A stretch of DNA of 64,000 bases from Ureibacillus composti (GTDB lineage Bacteria; Bacillota; Bacilli; Bacillales_A; Planococcaceae), in NCBI GenBank assembly GCA_030348875.1, contig JAUCEP010000002.1, positions 947,001 to 1,011,000 on the forward strand, given 5' to 3'. A model generated the notes under the pieces. It saw only the letters and a list, made by a program, of their open reading frames with translations. It did no database searches and had not been told where the DNA came from. Made by a program: the position numbers and the translations under genes. This document shows, in pieces, positions 54,760-62,674 of the stretch (positions are counted from its first letter, which is position 1; the number at the start of each line of letters is the position of its first letter).

Positions 54760-54777
54760 TGAATGAATATTCATTTG
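54760..54777 (+). promoter_or_regulatory. FadR-type operator
   Basis: TGAATGAATATTCATTTG fits the Bacillus FadR (TetR-family) consensus TGAATGANTANTCATTCA at 16 of 18 positions and is nearly palindromic. It is placed 17 bp before the fadH start. Long-chain acyl-CoA would relieve repression. Confidence 0.75.
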
Positions 54778-54793
54778 GGATGGGGGAATTGGG

Positions 54794-55561
54794 ATGTTAG
54801 AAAACGATACAATTATTGTCACAGGTGGCTCAAGTGGAATGGGGCTTGCCATGGCAAAACAATTTGTAAAAGAAGGGGCAAATGTAGTTATTACTGGGAG
54901 AGATTTATCTCGTTTGGAGCAAGCTAAGCAAGATATTCTTGAAGTAGGGAAAACAATTGAAACGTTTCAAATGGATGTGAGAGAAGTTGAGCATGTAAAG
55001 GGGATGCTTCAATATTCGATTCAAAAATTTGGACAAGTGGATGGAATTGTTAACAATGCTGCGGGGAATTTTATCGTTGAAGCTGAAAAACTGTCTCCTA
55101 ATGGCTGGAAGGCTGTTATTGATATTGTATTAAATGGTACTTTTTATTGTTCGCAGGAAGTAGGGAAGTACTGGATTGAAAATGGGATTAAGGGAAAAAT
55201 ATTAAATATGGTTGCAACCTATGCTTGGGGAGCTGGTGCTGGTGTAATTCATTCTGCTGCAGCAAAAGCTGGTGTTTTATCAATGACAAGGACATTAGCT
55301 GTGGAGTGGGGACATAAGTATGGAATTCGTGTAAATGCTATTGCACCAGGTCCTATAGATCGGACAGGAGGAGCGGCAAAACTTTGGGAATCCGAAGAAC
55401 AAGCAAAACGCACCATTAACTCTGTTCCATTAAAGAGATTAGGTACACCAGAAGAAATAGCCGATTTAGCGACTTTTATTTTATCCAATAAAGCTTCTTA
55501 TATGAATGGTGAATGTATTACTTTAGATGGAGGCCAATGGTTAAATCAATATCCGTTTTAA
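54794..55561 (+). CDS. fadH: 2,4-dienoyl-CoA reductase-like SDR (FadH/YkuF)
   Basis: Short-chain dehydrogenase of 255 residues. Cofactor loop TGGSSGMGLAMA, NNAAGNFIV, and the C-terminal LRLGTPEEIADLATFILSNKASYMNGECITLDGGQW are characteristic. In place of the usual Tyr-x3-Lys, the segment reads THS-type AGVIHSAAAKAGVLSM, as in dienoyl-CoA reductases where Tyr is replaced. It reduces 2,4-dienoyl-CoA during unsaturated fatty acid beta-oxidation. The FadR-type operator agrees with this. GATGGGGGAATT precedes the ATG. Confidence 0.88.
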   Translation: MLENDTIIVTGGSSGMGLAMAKQFVKEGANVVITGRDLSRLEQAKQDILEVGKTIETFQMDVREVEHVKGMLQYSIQKFGQVDGIVNNAAGNFIVEAEKLSPNGWKAVIDIVLNGTFYCSQEVGKYWIENGIKGKILNMVATYAWGAGAGVIHSAAAKAGVLSMTRTLAVEWGHKYGIRVNAIAPGPIDRTGGAAKLWESEEQAKRTINSVPLKRLGTPEEIADLATFILSNKASYMNGECITLDGGQWLNQYPF

Positions 55562-55653
55562 AAATGTGGTATTTTTTGGTATTTATTGAAGAATAAAAAG
55601 AGCCGGTTTGTACGCATACTAACTTTACTTCAAAAAAGGAGAGGTGAAGCAAA

Positions 55654-55905
55654 ATGGGTATGTGGACAATACCAGCAGTAATAGCAGGGGTATTACTAAT
55701 TATAGTTGCTTATTTTTCAACTGTTTCTGTCATGAAAAAAACTGGCGAGAGAACATCAGTCATGAATACGACGATGGATACTCCAATCAGTAAAGAGGTC
55801 CGGGACCATCCAGTTATGTTTAACCCAATCATTATAATGTACGTCATTTTTGGATTGTTCACAGGTCTTATAATTCTATATTATTGGTCTGTTTATGGAT
55901 ATTAA
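55654..55905 (+). CDS. Small two-helix membrane protein, unknown function
   Basis: Protein of 83 residues. Helices at about 5-25 and 59-79 are joined by a polar loop MKKTGERTSVMNTTMDTPISKEVRDHPVMFNP. GGAGAGGTGAAGC precedes the ATG. It follows fadH by 92 bp with no clear terminator between, so they may be cotranscribed. I recognise no family. Confidence 0.65.
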   Translation: MGMWTIPAVIAGVLLIIVAYFSTVSVMKKTGERTSVMNTTMDTPISKEVRDHPVMFNPIIIMYVIFGLFTGLIILYYWSVYGY

Positions 55906-56038
55906 ACAAAGAAAAGTTTAAGAAATCAGCCTTCTGCCCTAAAAATACTACCATCCTAACCATAGTCATACAATAATATTGTGTGATATGATTAATATAA
56001 GCATCCTGTTTTTGGTAGGGGAAAAGGAGTAGAAGGCT

Positions 56039-56479
56039 ATGATTTCATTAAATACAAAGGCTTTATTAGATACGCCAATTAGCGACTTAATCATTCCATC
56101 TGAAAAAGTTGCTCACGTTCAAGTAGGCAATAGTGCAGAACATGCTTTACTCGTTTTAACGAAGACGGGATATTCATCTGTTCCTGTTTTAGATATTAAA
56201 TACAGATTACATGGATTATTGAGTTCCAAAATGATTACCGAATCTATATTGGGTCTCGAAAAAATTGAATATGAAAAATTAGGTTCCATTAAAGTGGATG
56301 ATGTAATGGATAAAGAAGTTGTGTCTTTAAAAATAACCGATCGATTCCAAAAAGCGCTTGATTTAGTTATTAACCATGCATTTTTATGTGTTGTTGATGA
56401 TGTGGGGACGTTTGTTGGCATTTTAACACGTCGCGTCATTTTAAAGCATTTGAAAAAATATATTTATCAAGTAGATTAA
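56039..56479 (+). CDS. darB: CBS-pair protein DarB (YkuL/CbpB), c-di-AMP receptor
   Basis: Stand-alone pair of CBS domains, 146 residues. First CBS about 15-70 (SDLIIPSEKVAHVQVGNSAEHALLVLTKTGYSSVPVLD), second about 85-140 (VDDVMDKEVVSLKITDRFQKALDLV). B. subtilis DarB and Listeria CbpB bind c-di-AMP; the apo form activates the alarmone synthetase Rel and pyruvate carboxylase. The position upstream of ccpC matches ykuL-ccpC. AAAAGGAGTAGAAGGCT precedes the ATG. A terminator follows. Confidence 0.88.
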   Translation: MISLNTKALLDTPISDLIIPSEKVAHVQVGNSAEHALLVLTKTGYSSVPVLDIKYRLHGLLSSKMITESILGLEKIEYEKLGSIKVDDVMDKEVVSLKITDRFQKALDLVINHAFLCVVDDVGTFVGILTRRVILKHLKKYIYQVD

Positions 56480-56567
56480 GAGAATAACATTTGAAAAACA
56501 TCTCCATGAAATTATGGCAAGATGTAGTATCTTCATGCGGATAATTATAAAAAACGATCTTATCCAC

Positions 56568-56609
56568 AAAAAATCGACAAACCCTTTAAAGAGGATTTGT
56601 CGATTTTTC
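56568..56609 (+). terminator. Terminator of darB
   Basis: AAAAATCGACAAA (56569-56581) and TTTGTCGATTTTT (56596-56608) are exact complements, inner CC/GG. Confidence 0.9.
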
Positions 56610-56736
56610 AATAGTGTTTAGCTATGAACGCAAGCTCCTCCCGTCACTTCCACTCTTCTATCGGGTGGCATAAATCAACTTTGTCGGAGTTATGGGCGTT
56701 CTTCGCTTTCCTAATCCCTGTAAAGGAGAGAATCAT

Positions 56737-57633
56737 TTGACAACAACAACTGAAGCAGAGATTATAAAAATTTTATCGGAAGAAAAAAATATGAGAAAGG
56801 CTGCGGAAAGACTTTTTTTGACACAGCCTGCTTTATCCCAGCGCTTACAAACAATTGAAAAGGATTGGGGAGCACAGCTTTTTATTCGCTCGCAAAAAGG
56901 TTTAACGGCTACCCCAGCTGGAGAACTGGTAATCCAGTATTCAATTGAAACGTTAACGCAAAAGGAAGAAATATTTGAGAAAATCCAAGCATTAAATTCG
57001 AAAGTACATGGAACATTAAAAATCGCATGTGCTTCAATTGTAGGGCAAACTTGGCTGCCAAAAGTGCTAAAAGACTTTGTTACACTTTACCCAGATGCAA
57101 AAATTTCATTAATTACAGGGTGGAGTTCAGAGATTGTAAAGGCTCTTTATGAAGGGGAGGCACATGTAGGCATTGTACGTGGCCAAGCTGAGTGGAAAGG
57201 GAAAAAAATTCATCTATTTAGAGACATGATGTATTTAGTAGATAAAGAAATTGAAGCTGTAGATGATATTTTAACAACGGACAGACCATTTATCCAATTT
57301 AAAAGTGACTCCAACTATTATCAAGAAATTCAATTATGGTGGCAACGTCATTTTTCATCCAATCCTCGTCGACAAATTATTGTTGACCAAATTGAAACAT
57401 GTAAACAGATGGCGATGAATGGAATTGGATATGCAATTCTACCTTCCATTACCCTAAATGGCGAAGAAAAGGTTAATAAAATTGCCTTAGTAAATAACGA
57501 AAAGGATACAGAGTTAACACGTGATACTTGGTTGATTGGTTATGAAGCGTCTTTTGAATTGCGTCAAGTTGCAGCTTTCGTGAATGTTGTAAAGGATCAT
57601 GCAAGATGCTTATATGATTATTCCAAAAAATAA
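56737..57633 (+). CDS. ccpC: LysR-type citrate-responsive regulator CcpC
   Basis: Regulator of 298 residues. The helix-turn-helix is MRKAAERLFLTQPALSQRLQTIEKDWGAQLFIRSQKGLT (about 16-54), with an effector domain containing PDAKISLITGWSSEIVKALYEG and VDQIETCKQMAMNGIGYAILPSITL. These match B. subtilis CcpC, which represses citZ and citB and releases them when citrate accumulates. The start is TTG 56737 with AAAGGAG 7 nt upstream; the earlier frame start at 56692 adds a Cys/Pro-rich leader not seen in the family. Confidence 0.88.
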   Translation: MTTTTEAEIIKILSEEKNMRKAAERLFLTQPALSQRLQTIEKDWGAQLFIRSQKGLTATPAGELVIQYSIETLTQKEEIFEKIQALNSKVHGTLKIACASIVGQTWLPKVLKDFVTLYPDAKISLITGWSSEIVKALYEGEAHVGIVRGQAEWKGKKIHLFRDMMYLVDKEIEAVDDILTTDRPFIQFKSDSNYYQEIQLWWQRHFSSNPRRQIIVDQIETCKQMAMNGIGYAILPSITLNGEEKVNKIALVNNEKDTELTRDTWLIGYEASFELRQVAAFVNVVKDHARCLYDYSKK

Positions 57634-57831
57634 AGCTGAAGCTTTAGCGATACTGAGTGATTTTGGATTGTACAATTTGATCCTCACAAAATTTGTGACA
57701 TTCATAACTGGCTTTATATTTATTCAGTTAATATTTAATAACTGAAAAATTGAATTTTTTGAATAAATATTCGTGCGATTCTATTCATTTTTTAGTACAA
57801 TCATTTTATTACATAAGTTGGGAGAGTTATT

Positions 57832-58548
57832 ATGACTGAAAAATTAAATGCAGAACAAATTATTCAATTTATCGCACAATCTAAAAAAGTTACACCAGTA
57901 AAAGTTTACGTAAAAGGTGAAGGTGTAGCAAACTTATCTTATGGTGAAGATACGAAAGTATTTGGTGAAGGAAATAGTGCAGTTATTTTTGGTGAATGGT
58001 CACAAATTGAAGTGGCTTTAAAAGAAAACGCGGATATAATTGCTGATTATGTAATCGAAAATGATCGTCGTAATTCAGGCGTACCATTACTAGATTTAAA
58101 ATATCAAAATGCGCGTATTGAGCCAGGCGCAATCATTCGTGACCAAGTAACAATTGGAGATAATGCTGTTATTATGATGGGTGCAATTATCAACATTGGT
58201 GCTGAAATCGGCGAAAAAACAATGATTGATATGGGTGCCGTTCTTGGTGGTCGTGCAACAGTAGGGAAAAACTGTCACATTGGTGCAGGTACGGTATTAG
58301 CAGGTGTAATTGAGCCTCCTTCAGCTACACCAGTTATTATTGAAGATGATGTTGTAATCGGTGCGAACGCTGTAGTACTAGAAGGCGTACGTGTAGGTAA
58401 AGGTGCTGTAGTTGCTGCAGGTGCAATTGTAATCCAAGACGTTGAGCCTTATACAGTAGTTGGTGGAGTACCAGCAAAAGTGTTAAAACAAATGGATGAA
58501 AAAACAAAATCAAAAACAGAAATTATTGATGCATTACGTAATCTGTAA
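57832..58548 (+). CDS. dapH: Tetrahydrodipicolinate N-acetyltransferase
   Basis: Left-handed beta-helix acyltransferase of 238 residues making N-acetyl-L-2-amino-6-oxopimelate in the acetylase branch of lysine/diaminopimelate synthesis. Hexapeptide repeats run from about 85 to 210 ([57 protein letters not shown]). GGGAGAG precedes the ATG. dapL follows after 12 bp. Products feed lysine, spore dipicolinate and possibly the MurE substrate. Confidence 0.95.
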   Translation: MTEKLNAEQIIQFIAQSKKVTPVKVYVKGEGVANLSYGEDTKVFGEGNSAVIFGEWSQIEVALKENADIIADYVIENDRRNSGVPLLDLKYQNARIEPGAIIRDQVTIGDNAVIMMGAIINIGAEIGEKTMIDMGAVLGGRATVGKNCHIGAGTVLAGVIEPPSATPVIIEDDVVIGANAVVLEGVRVGKGAVVAAGAIVIQDVEPYTVVGGVPAKVLKQMDEKTKSKTEIIDALRNL

Positions 58549-58560
58549 GAAGGTGTCATA

Positions 58561-59679
58561 ATGAACAATCTTGTTCAAATTCGAAGAGACTTGCATAAAA
58601 TTCCGGAACTTGGGTTTCAGGAATATAAAACGCAAGCGTATTTATTAAATTTCATTTCGCAATTACCAAACGAAAATTTAACAGTCGTTACTTGGGAAAC
58701 AGGAATTATAGTAAAAATAAAAGGCACTGAACCAACTAAAACAATAGGTTGGCGTACGGATATTGACGGGCTACCAATTTTAGAAGAAACTGGTCTGCCA
58801 TTCCAATCCGAACACGAAGGAAACATGCATGCTTGTGGACATGATTGCCATATGACAATCGCGCTTTCACTTGTTCAAGCTTTTGCTACCAATCAGCCAA
58901 AGCAAAATGTAATTGTTTATTTCCAACCGGCGGAAGAGGGACCTGGTGGAGCAGAACCAATGTTAAATTGGATTAAGAGCGAACGTCCTGATTTATTGCC
59001 GGATGAGATTTACGCATTGCATATTGCACCAGAATATCCCGTTGGCACGATTGCAACGAAGCCTGGACTATTATTTGCTAATACTTCTGAGCTTTTTATT
59101 GATTTGAAGGGTATTGGTGGTCATGCTGCCTTTCCACATAAGACACGTGATATGGCAGTTGCTAGTGCAAACTTATTACTTCAGCTACAAACAATCATTA
59201 GTAGAAATGTCGACCCAATGGATAGTGCGGTAATTACTATTGGGAAAGTTACTGCTGGAACAGTACAAAATGTTATAGCAGAAAACGCTCGATTAGAAGG
59301 AACTATTCGAACGATGAGCGCTGCTTCAATGGCGGATGTAAAACGAAGAATAAAAGCTATTTGCGCGGGAATCGAAGCTTCATTTGAATGTACTTGTACA
59401 ATTGACTTTGGCACAATGTATTATGAAGTGAATAATAATGAACAATGTGTAAACAACCTTTTAGCTTTCGCTAAAGACTACGAAGGTGCACGCGCCTATG
59501 AGTGCCCTGCTGCAATGACTGGTGAGGATTTTGGTTATTTCTTAAAAGAAATTCCTGGTGCACTCTATTGGGCAGGAGCAAACTGTGAATATGGTTTGCA
59601 TCATAACAAAATAACTCCAGACGAATCATTATTATCATTTAATGCAAAGTTTATGGAACAATATATAAGAAGCTTATAA
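58561..59679 (+). CDS. dapL: N-acetyldiaminopimelate deacetylase
   Basis: M20-family amidohydrolase of 372 residues cutting acetate from N-acetyl-LL-diaminopimelate. [49 protein letters not shown] (metal ligands), [15 protein letters not shown] with the catalytic Glu, and the late [10 protein letters not shown] are all present. AAGGTGTCATA precedes the ATG. In B. subtilis the homologue is ykuR, next to dapH (ykuQ). Confidence 0.94.
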   Translation: MNNLVQIRRDLHKIPELGFQEYKTQAYLLNFISQLPNENLTVVTWETGIIVKIKGTEPTKTIGWRTDIDGLPILEETGLPFQSEHEGNMHACGHDCHMTIALSLVQAFATNQPKQNVIVYFQPAEEGPGGAEPMLNWIKSERPDLLPDEIYALHIAPEYPVGTIATKPGLLFANTSELFIDLKGIGGHAAFPHKTRDMAVASANLLLQLQTIISRNVDPMDSAVITIGKVTAGTVQNVIAENARLEGTIRTMSAASMADVKRRIKAICAGIEASFECTCTIDFGTMYYEVNNNEQCVNNLLAFAKDYEGARAYECPAAMTGEDFGYFLKEIPGALYWAGANCEYGLHHNKITPDESLLSFNAKFMEQYIRSL

Positions 59680-59684
59680 TAGGA

Positions 59685-59726
59685 TGAGGTGAAGAAAACA
59701 ACTTGTTTTCTTCACCTCTATTTTTG
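59685..59726 (+). terminator. Terminator of dapH-dapL
   Basis: GAGGTGAAGAAAACA (59686-59700) and TGTTTTCTTCACCTC pair around a 3-5 nt loop, followed by TATTTTTG. Confidence 0.92.
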
Positions 59727-59756
59727 TTCGATAGGAAGGGGAAGGCGTGTGGAAAT

Positions 59757-59886
59757 CTTCATTAAGCGATGAAGTTCAAAATCGGTGATTGCTACCAAAG
59801 AAATGAACTTCATCAAGGCGATGAAGATCAAGATAGATAAGAATGCCATTCGATTAAATCTTATCTTGTTGAAGAAAATCGATAAG
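59757..59886. repeat. Cluster of direct and inverted repeats between dapL and bdh
   Basis: CTTCATTAAGCGATGAAG (59757-59774) and CTTCATCAAGGCGATGAAG (59808-59826) are near-identical hairpins in direct repeat. GAAGTTCA and TGAACTTC link them into a larger stem. Then GATAAGA (59836-59842) can pair with TCTTATC (59859-59865), which can instead pair with GATAAG (59881-59886). No gene lies here; it is downstream of both convergent genes. Confidence 0.6.
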
Positions 59887-59906
59887 ACCCTACATATTCA
59901 TAATAA

Positions 59907-60674
59907 TTATTGCACTGTATACCCACCATCTAAAACGACGGCTTGTCCTGTCATTCCTTTTGCCTCTTCACTTGCAATAAATAGAGCTAAACTAGAAACT
60001 TCACTTACATCTAGTAAACGTTTTTGTGGAACAAGAGGGAACAAGACCTCTTCTAATACATTTTCTACCGGTACATTGCGTGTTTTTGCTAAGTCTTGCA
60101 TTTGGTTTCGAACAAGTGGGGTATCAACATAGCCAGGACAAATCGCATTGACTGTAATGCCATCCGCAGCTGTTTCTAGCGCAGCAACCTTTGTTAAGCC
60201 AATGACACCGTGTTTCGCAGAATTATAGGCAGCTTTGCCTGCAAATCCAACAAGCCCGTTAATTGAAGCCATATTAATAATACGTCCAAATTTTTGTTTC
60301 TTCATATGTGGTAAAACATGTTTTGTTAAAATAAATGGACCTGTTAACATAACTTTTAATATAAATTCGAATCGCTCAGTTGGAAAATCCTCAATCATGG
60401 CCACATGTTGTAACCCAGCATTATTAATGAGGATATCTATTCGTCCATACTTTTCAATCGTCTTATCAATCGTTGCCATTATGTCTTCTTCACTTGTTAC
60501 ATCACATTTCAAACCGATTGCTCGGTCCCCGAGAGACTTTGCCGCCTCTTCTACTTTTTCAGCGTTTAGATCTGTTAATACAATGGTTGCTTCGTTTTCA
60601 TAAAATTTTTTTGCAATTTCAAATCCAATTCCTTGTGCAGAGCCAGTAATGAGGGCAACTTTATGTTGTAACAC
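59907..60674 (-). CDS. 3-hydroxybutyrate dehydrogenase (SDR)
   Basis: SDR of 255 residues interconverting 3-hydroxybutyrate and acetoacetate with NAD. Cofactor loop TGSAQGIGFEIA, NNAGLQHVAMIEDFP, catalytic Ser in INMASINGLVGF and Tyr-x3-Lys in YNSAKHGVIGLT, with FIASEEAKGMTGQAVVLDGGYTVQ at the end. It starts at GTG with TAGGAGG 8 nt upstream on the minus strand. It follows the GntP permease gene by 77 bp, consistent with a hydroxybutyrate uptake and oxidation operon. Confidence 0.88.
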   Translation of the reverse strand: MLQHKVALITGSAQGIGFEIAKKFYENEATIVLTDLNAEKVEEAAKSLGDRAIGLKCDVTSEEDIMATIDKTIEKYGRIDILINNAGLQHVAMIEDFPTERFEFILKVMLTGPFILTKHVLPHMKKQKFGRIINMASINGLVGFAGKAAYNSAKHGVIGLTKVAALETAADGITVNAICPGYVDTPLVRNQMQDLAKTRNVPVENVLEEVLFPLVPQKRLLDVSEVSSLALFIASEEAKGMTGQAVVLDGGYTVQ

Positions 60675-60751
60675 GAAAATAACCTCCTAAACGAAGAGCC
60701 GTATAGCAATACGACTCTCCCATATTTACCTAATTATAACATTAAACAATA

Positions 60752-62089
60752 TTAAAGACCTAAACCTAGAGAGAATAAAATAATCGCAATTACAACGCCG
60801 ATTGCAGGGGTTGCCACAGTTGTTGCAGCGACAGCCCAATAAGCATCTTTATGTTTCTCACCACAGACGGACTGAATTGTCGTTACAACATAACCATTAT
60901 GTGGTAGAGAGTCTAGGGCACCAGATGAAATGGCGACCACACGATGCAGTGCTTCTTGGTTTACCCCAGCATCAACATAACCTGGTGCAATTAATGGTAA
61001 GGCAATTAATTGACCTCCGGAAGCAGATCCCGTCATACCTGCGATTACCGAAACAGCAACAGCAGCACCGATTAACGGCGAACCAGGGATATTTGTCATT
61101 GCTTCAACTGCTACTGTAAAAGCGGGTACTGCCTTTGCAACACCACCAAAACCTACTACTGCAGCAGTATTACCAATGGCAATAATGGCACCAATTGTAC
61201 CTTGAGAAACTGCCTCCCATGGATTTTTGAAGTATTTCCAACTGACAATGAATGTCGCGATAATTCCACCTAATAACGCTAAAATTAATGCTGACTGTTT
61301 TAATGAATCATGGAAAATGAATGAAATCGCCAAAACCACTATTAATGGGATAAACGAATAAATAGGATTTGGTAAAACTCTTGATGCATCATAGGTTGGA
61401 TCTGTTTCACGCGCAACGAATCTTTCACCGTTTGCCACTGCTTTTCGGATTAGTCGTTTTAACCACCAATACCCAAATATCGCCATAAATGCAGCGACAA
61501 TTAAACTAACTTCCCATCCTGCATAAGGTGTTGTCTCTAAATAATCCATTGGAATCCAGTTTTGAATTTCTGGAGAACCTGCAGAAGTCATCGTAAATGT
61601 TACGGACCCCAATGCTAATGTACCAGGAATGAAACGACGTGGTAAATCTGCTTGTTTAAATAATGAGATTGCCATTGGGTAAACAGCAAATGCAACAACG
61701 AATAGTGATACGCCACCATAAGTTAAGATAGCACAGGCGATGACAATTGAAAGGGTAGCATATTTCATCCCTAGCTTATCCACGATAAACTGAGCAACTG
61801 CATCGGCTGCACCACTGTCTTCCATTACTTTTCCGAACACAGCACCAAGCAAGAACATTAAGTACCATGACATGATGAATCCAGTAAACCCGGACATGTA
61901 ATTCGTTACAAAGTTCGCTGCACCTTCTTCAGCAAGTTGAGGAAATAATGGCATACCCGAAAAAACTGCAACAAATAGAGCGGATGCAGGACCAACAATG
62001 ATTATGTTTACTCCTTTAAGCGTTAACCAAATAAGTAAGAAAAGACCGCCAATCAAACCAATCATACTCATTACTACACTTAAATCCAT
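60752..62089 (-). CDS. GntP-family permease, probably for 3-hydroxybutyrate
   Basis: Membrane transporter of 445 residues with about 12 helices. GMTGSASGGQLIALPLIAPGYVDAGVNQEALHRVVAISSGALDSLPHNGYVVTTI is the conserved C-terminal half of GntP permeases. The family carries gluconate and other hydroxy acids; pairing with a 3-hydroxybutyrate dehydrogenase suggests that substrate. AAAGGGGGTTCGAG precedes the ATG on the minus strand. It is first gene of the pair and next to an activator-like regulator. Confidence 0.87.
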   Translation of the reverse strand: MDLSVVMSMIGLIGGLFLLIWLTLKGVNIIIVGPASALFVAVFSGMPLFPQLAEEGAANFVTNYMSGFTGFIMSWYLMFLLGAVFGKVMEDSGAADAVAQFIVDKLGMKYATLSIVIACAILTYGGVSLFVVAFAVYPMAISLFKQADLPRRFIPGTLALGSVTFTMTSAGSPEIQNWIPMDYLETTPYAGWEVSLIVAAFMAIFGYWWLKRLIRKAVANGERFVARETDPTYDASRVLPNPIYSFIPLIVVLAISFIFHDSLKQSALILALLGGIIATFIVSWKYFKNPWEAVSQGTIGAIIAIGNTAAVVGFGGVAKAVPAFTVAVEAMTNIPGSPLIGAAVAVSVIAGMTGSASGGQLIALPLIAPGYVDAGVNQEALHRVVAISSGALDSLPHNGYVVTTIQSVCGEKHKDAYWAVAATTVATPAIGVVIAIILFSLGLGL

Positions 62090-62164
62090 TCTCGAACCCC
62101 CTTTGGATTAATAGCACGCACTTTAAATGAAACATTACAATGTAAAATAAGTTCACTAACAATT

Positions 62165-62395
62165 AATCAATTACGCCTCGGCGTAATTGCGTCGGGATTT
62201 TGAATTGTGCGTGCACAATTAACTCCTCTCAAAATCCGTGACATCCGCCGGAGGCTTATCTTCATTCAGACAGGGTTTGGAATCCCACTGAATAAAAGAG
62301 AAATTTGCACTTTTAAAATTCATCACACCTATAGATGAAGGAGTTTATTGTACCTGTAGCAAGCTTTCGGTACTTAAAAGATTTACTGAATGAAG
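62165..62395. repeat. Dispersed repeat family B, copy 2, uninterrupted
   Basis: The first 46 bases match 34670-34715 with two differences, and 62221-62335 match the right part of the 34-kb copy through CACCTATAG; weaker similarity runs to TACTGAATGAAGATAAA at about 62395. Here AATTGTGC...GCACAATT forms a small palindrome at the point where the other copy holds a 126-bp insert. Confidence 0.8.
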
Positions 62396-62592
62396 ATAAA
62401 TAAGTTCAATCTCGTCTCGTAATTCTTATGCTGCCAATCATTATAATTTTGTCTATCTCCACCGCCTTTGTTCTTATATAGAAGAAGCCCTTCCATAAAT
62501 AGTACAAACAATAATTGGAATTTATGAATCAACTGTGTCTAAATTGTGAAGTAGGAAATAGAGGTTAGAATCCGAATTATCGGATTTTTTTA
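62396..62592 (+). other. Non-coding stretch ending in an intrinsic terminator
   Basis: AATCCGA (62569-62575) and TCGGATT (62580-62586) form a perfect 7-bp stem followed by T7 on the plus strand, yet no plus-strand gene precedes it. A short non-coding transcript starting at about 62400-62500 is possible; no convincing promoter was found. Confidence 0.35.
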
Positions 62593-62627
62593 AACGGGGG
62601 AGTTAGATGCCTATATATAGATGAAAT

Positions 62628-62670
62628 AAAAAAATCCAATACTTCGGAATAGTGTCCGAAATATTGGAAT
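62628..62670 (-). terminator. Terminator of the PAS/AAA+ regulator gene
   Basis: TCCAATACTTCGGA (62635-62648) and TCCGAAATATTGGA (62655-62668) pair with one mismatch; on the minus strand T7 follows. It starts a few bases past the regulator stop. Confidence 0.88.
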
Positions 62671-62674
62671 TAGG

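Noticed and set aside
59785..60132. 115-codon plus-strand frame
   Set aside because: Mostly antisense to the 3-hydroxybutyrate dehydrogenase gene and crossing the hairpin cluster; low-complexity Lys/Asn start.
62090..62674. Sigma-54 promoter for the GntP-bdh operon
   Set aside because: No TGGCAC-N5-TTGCW was found on the minus strand, consistent with the regulator lacking GAFTGA.
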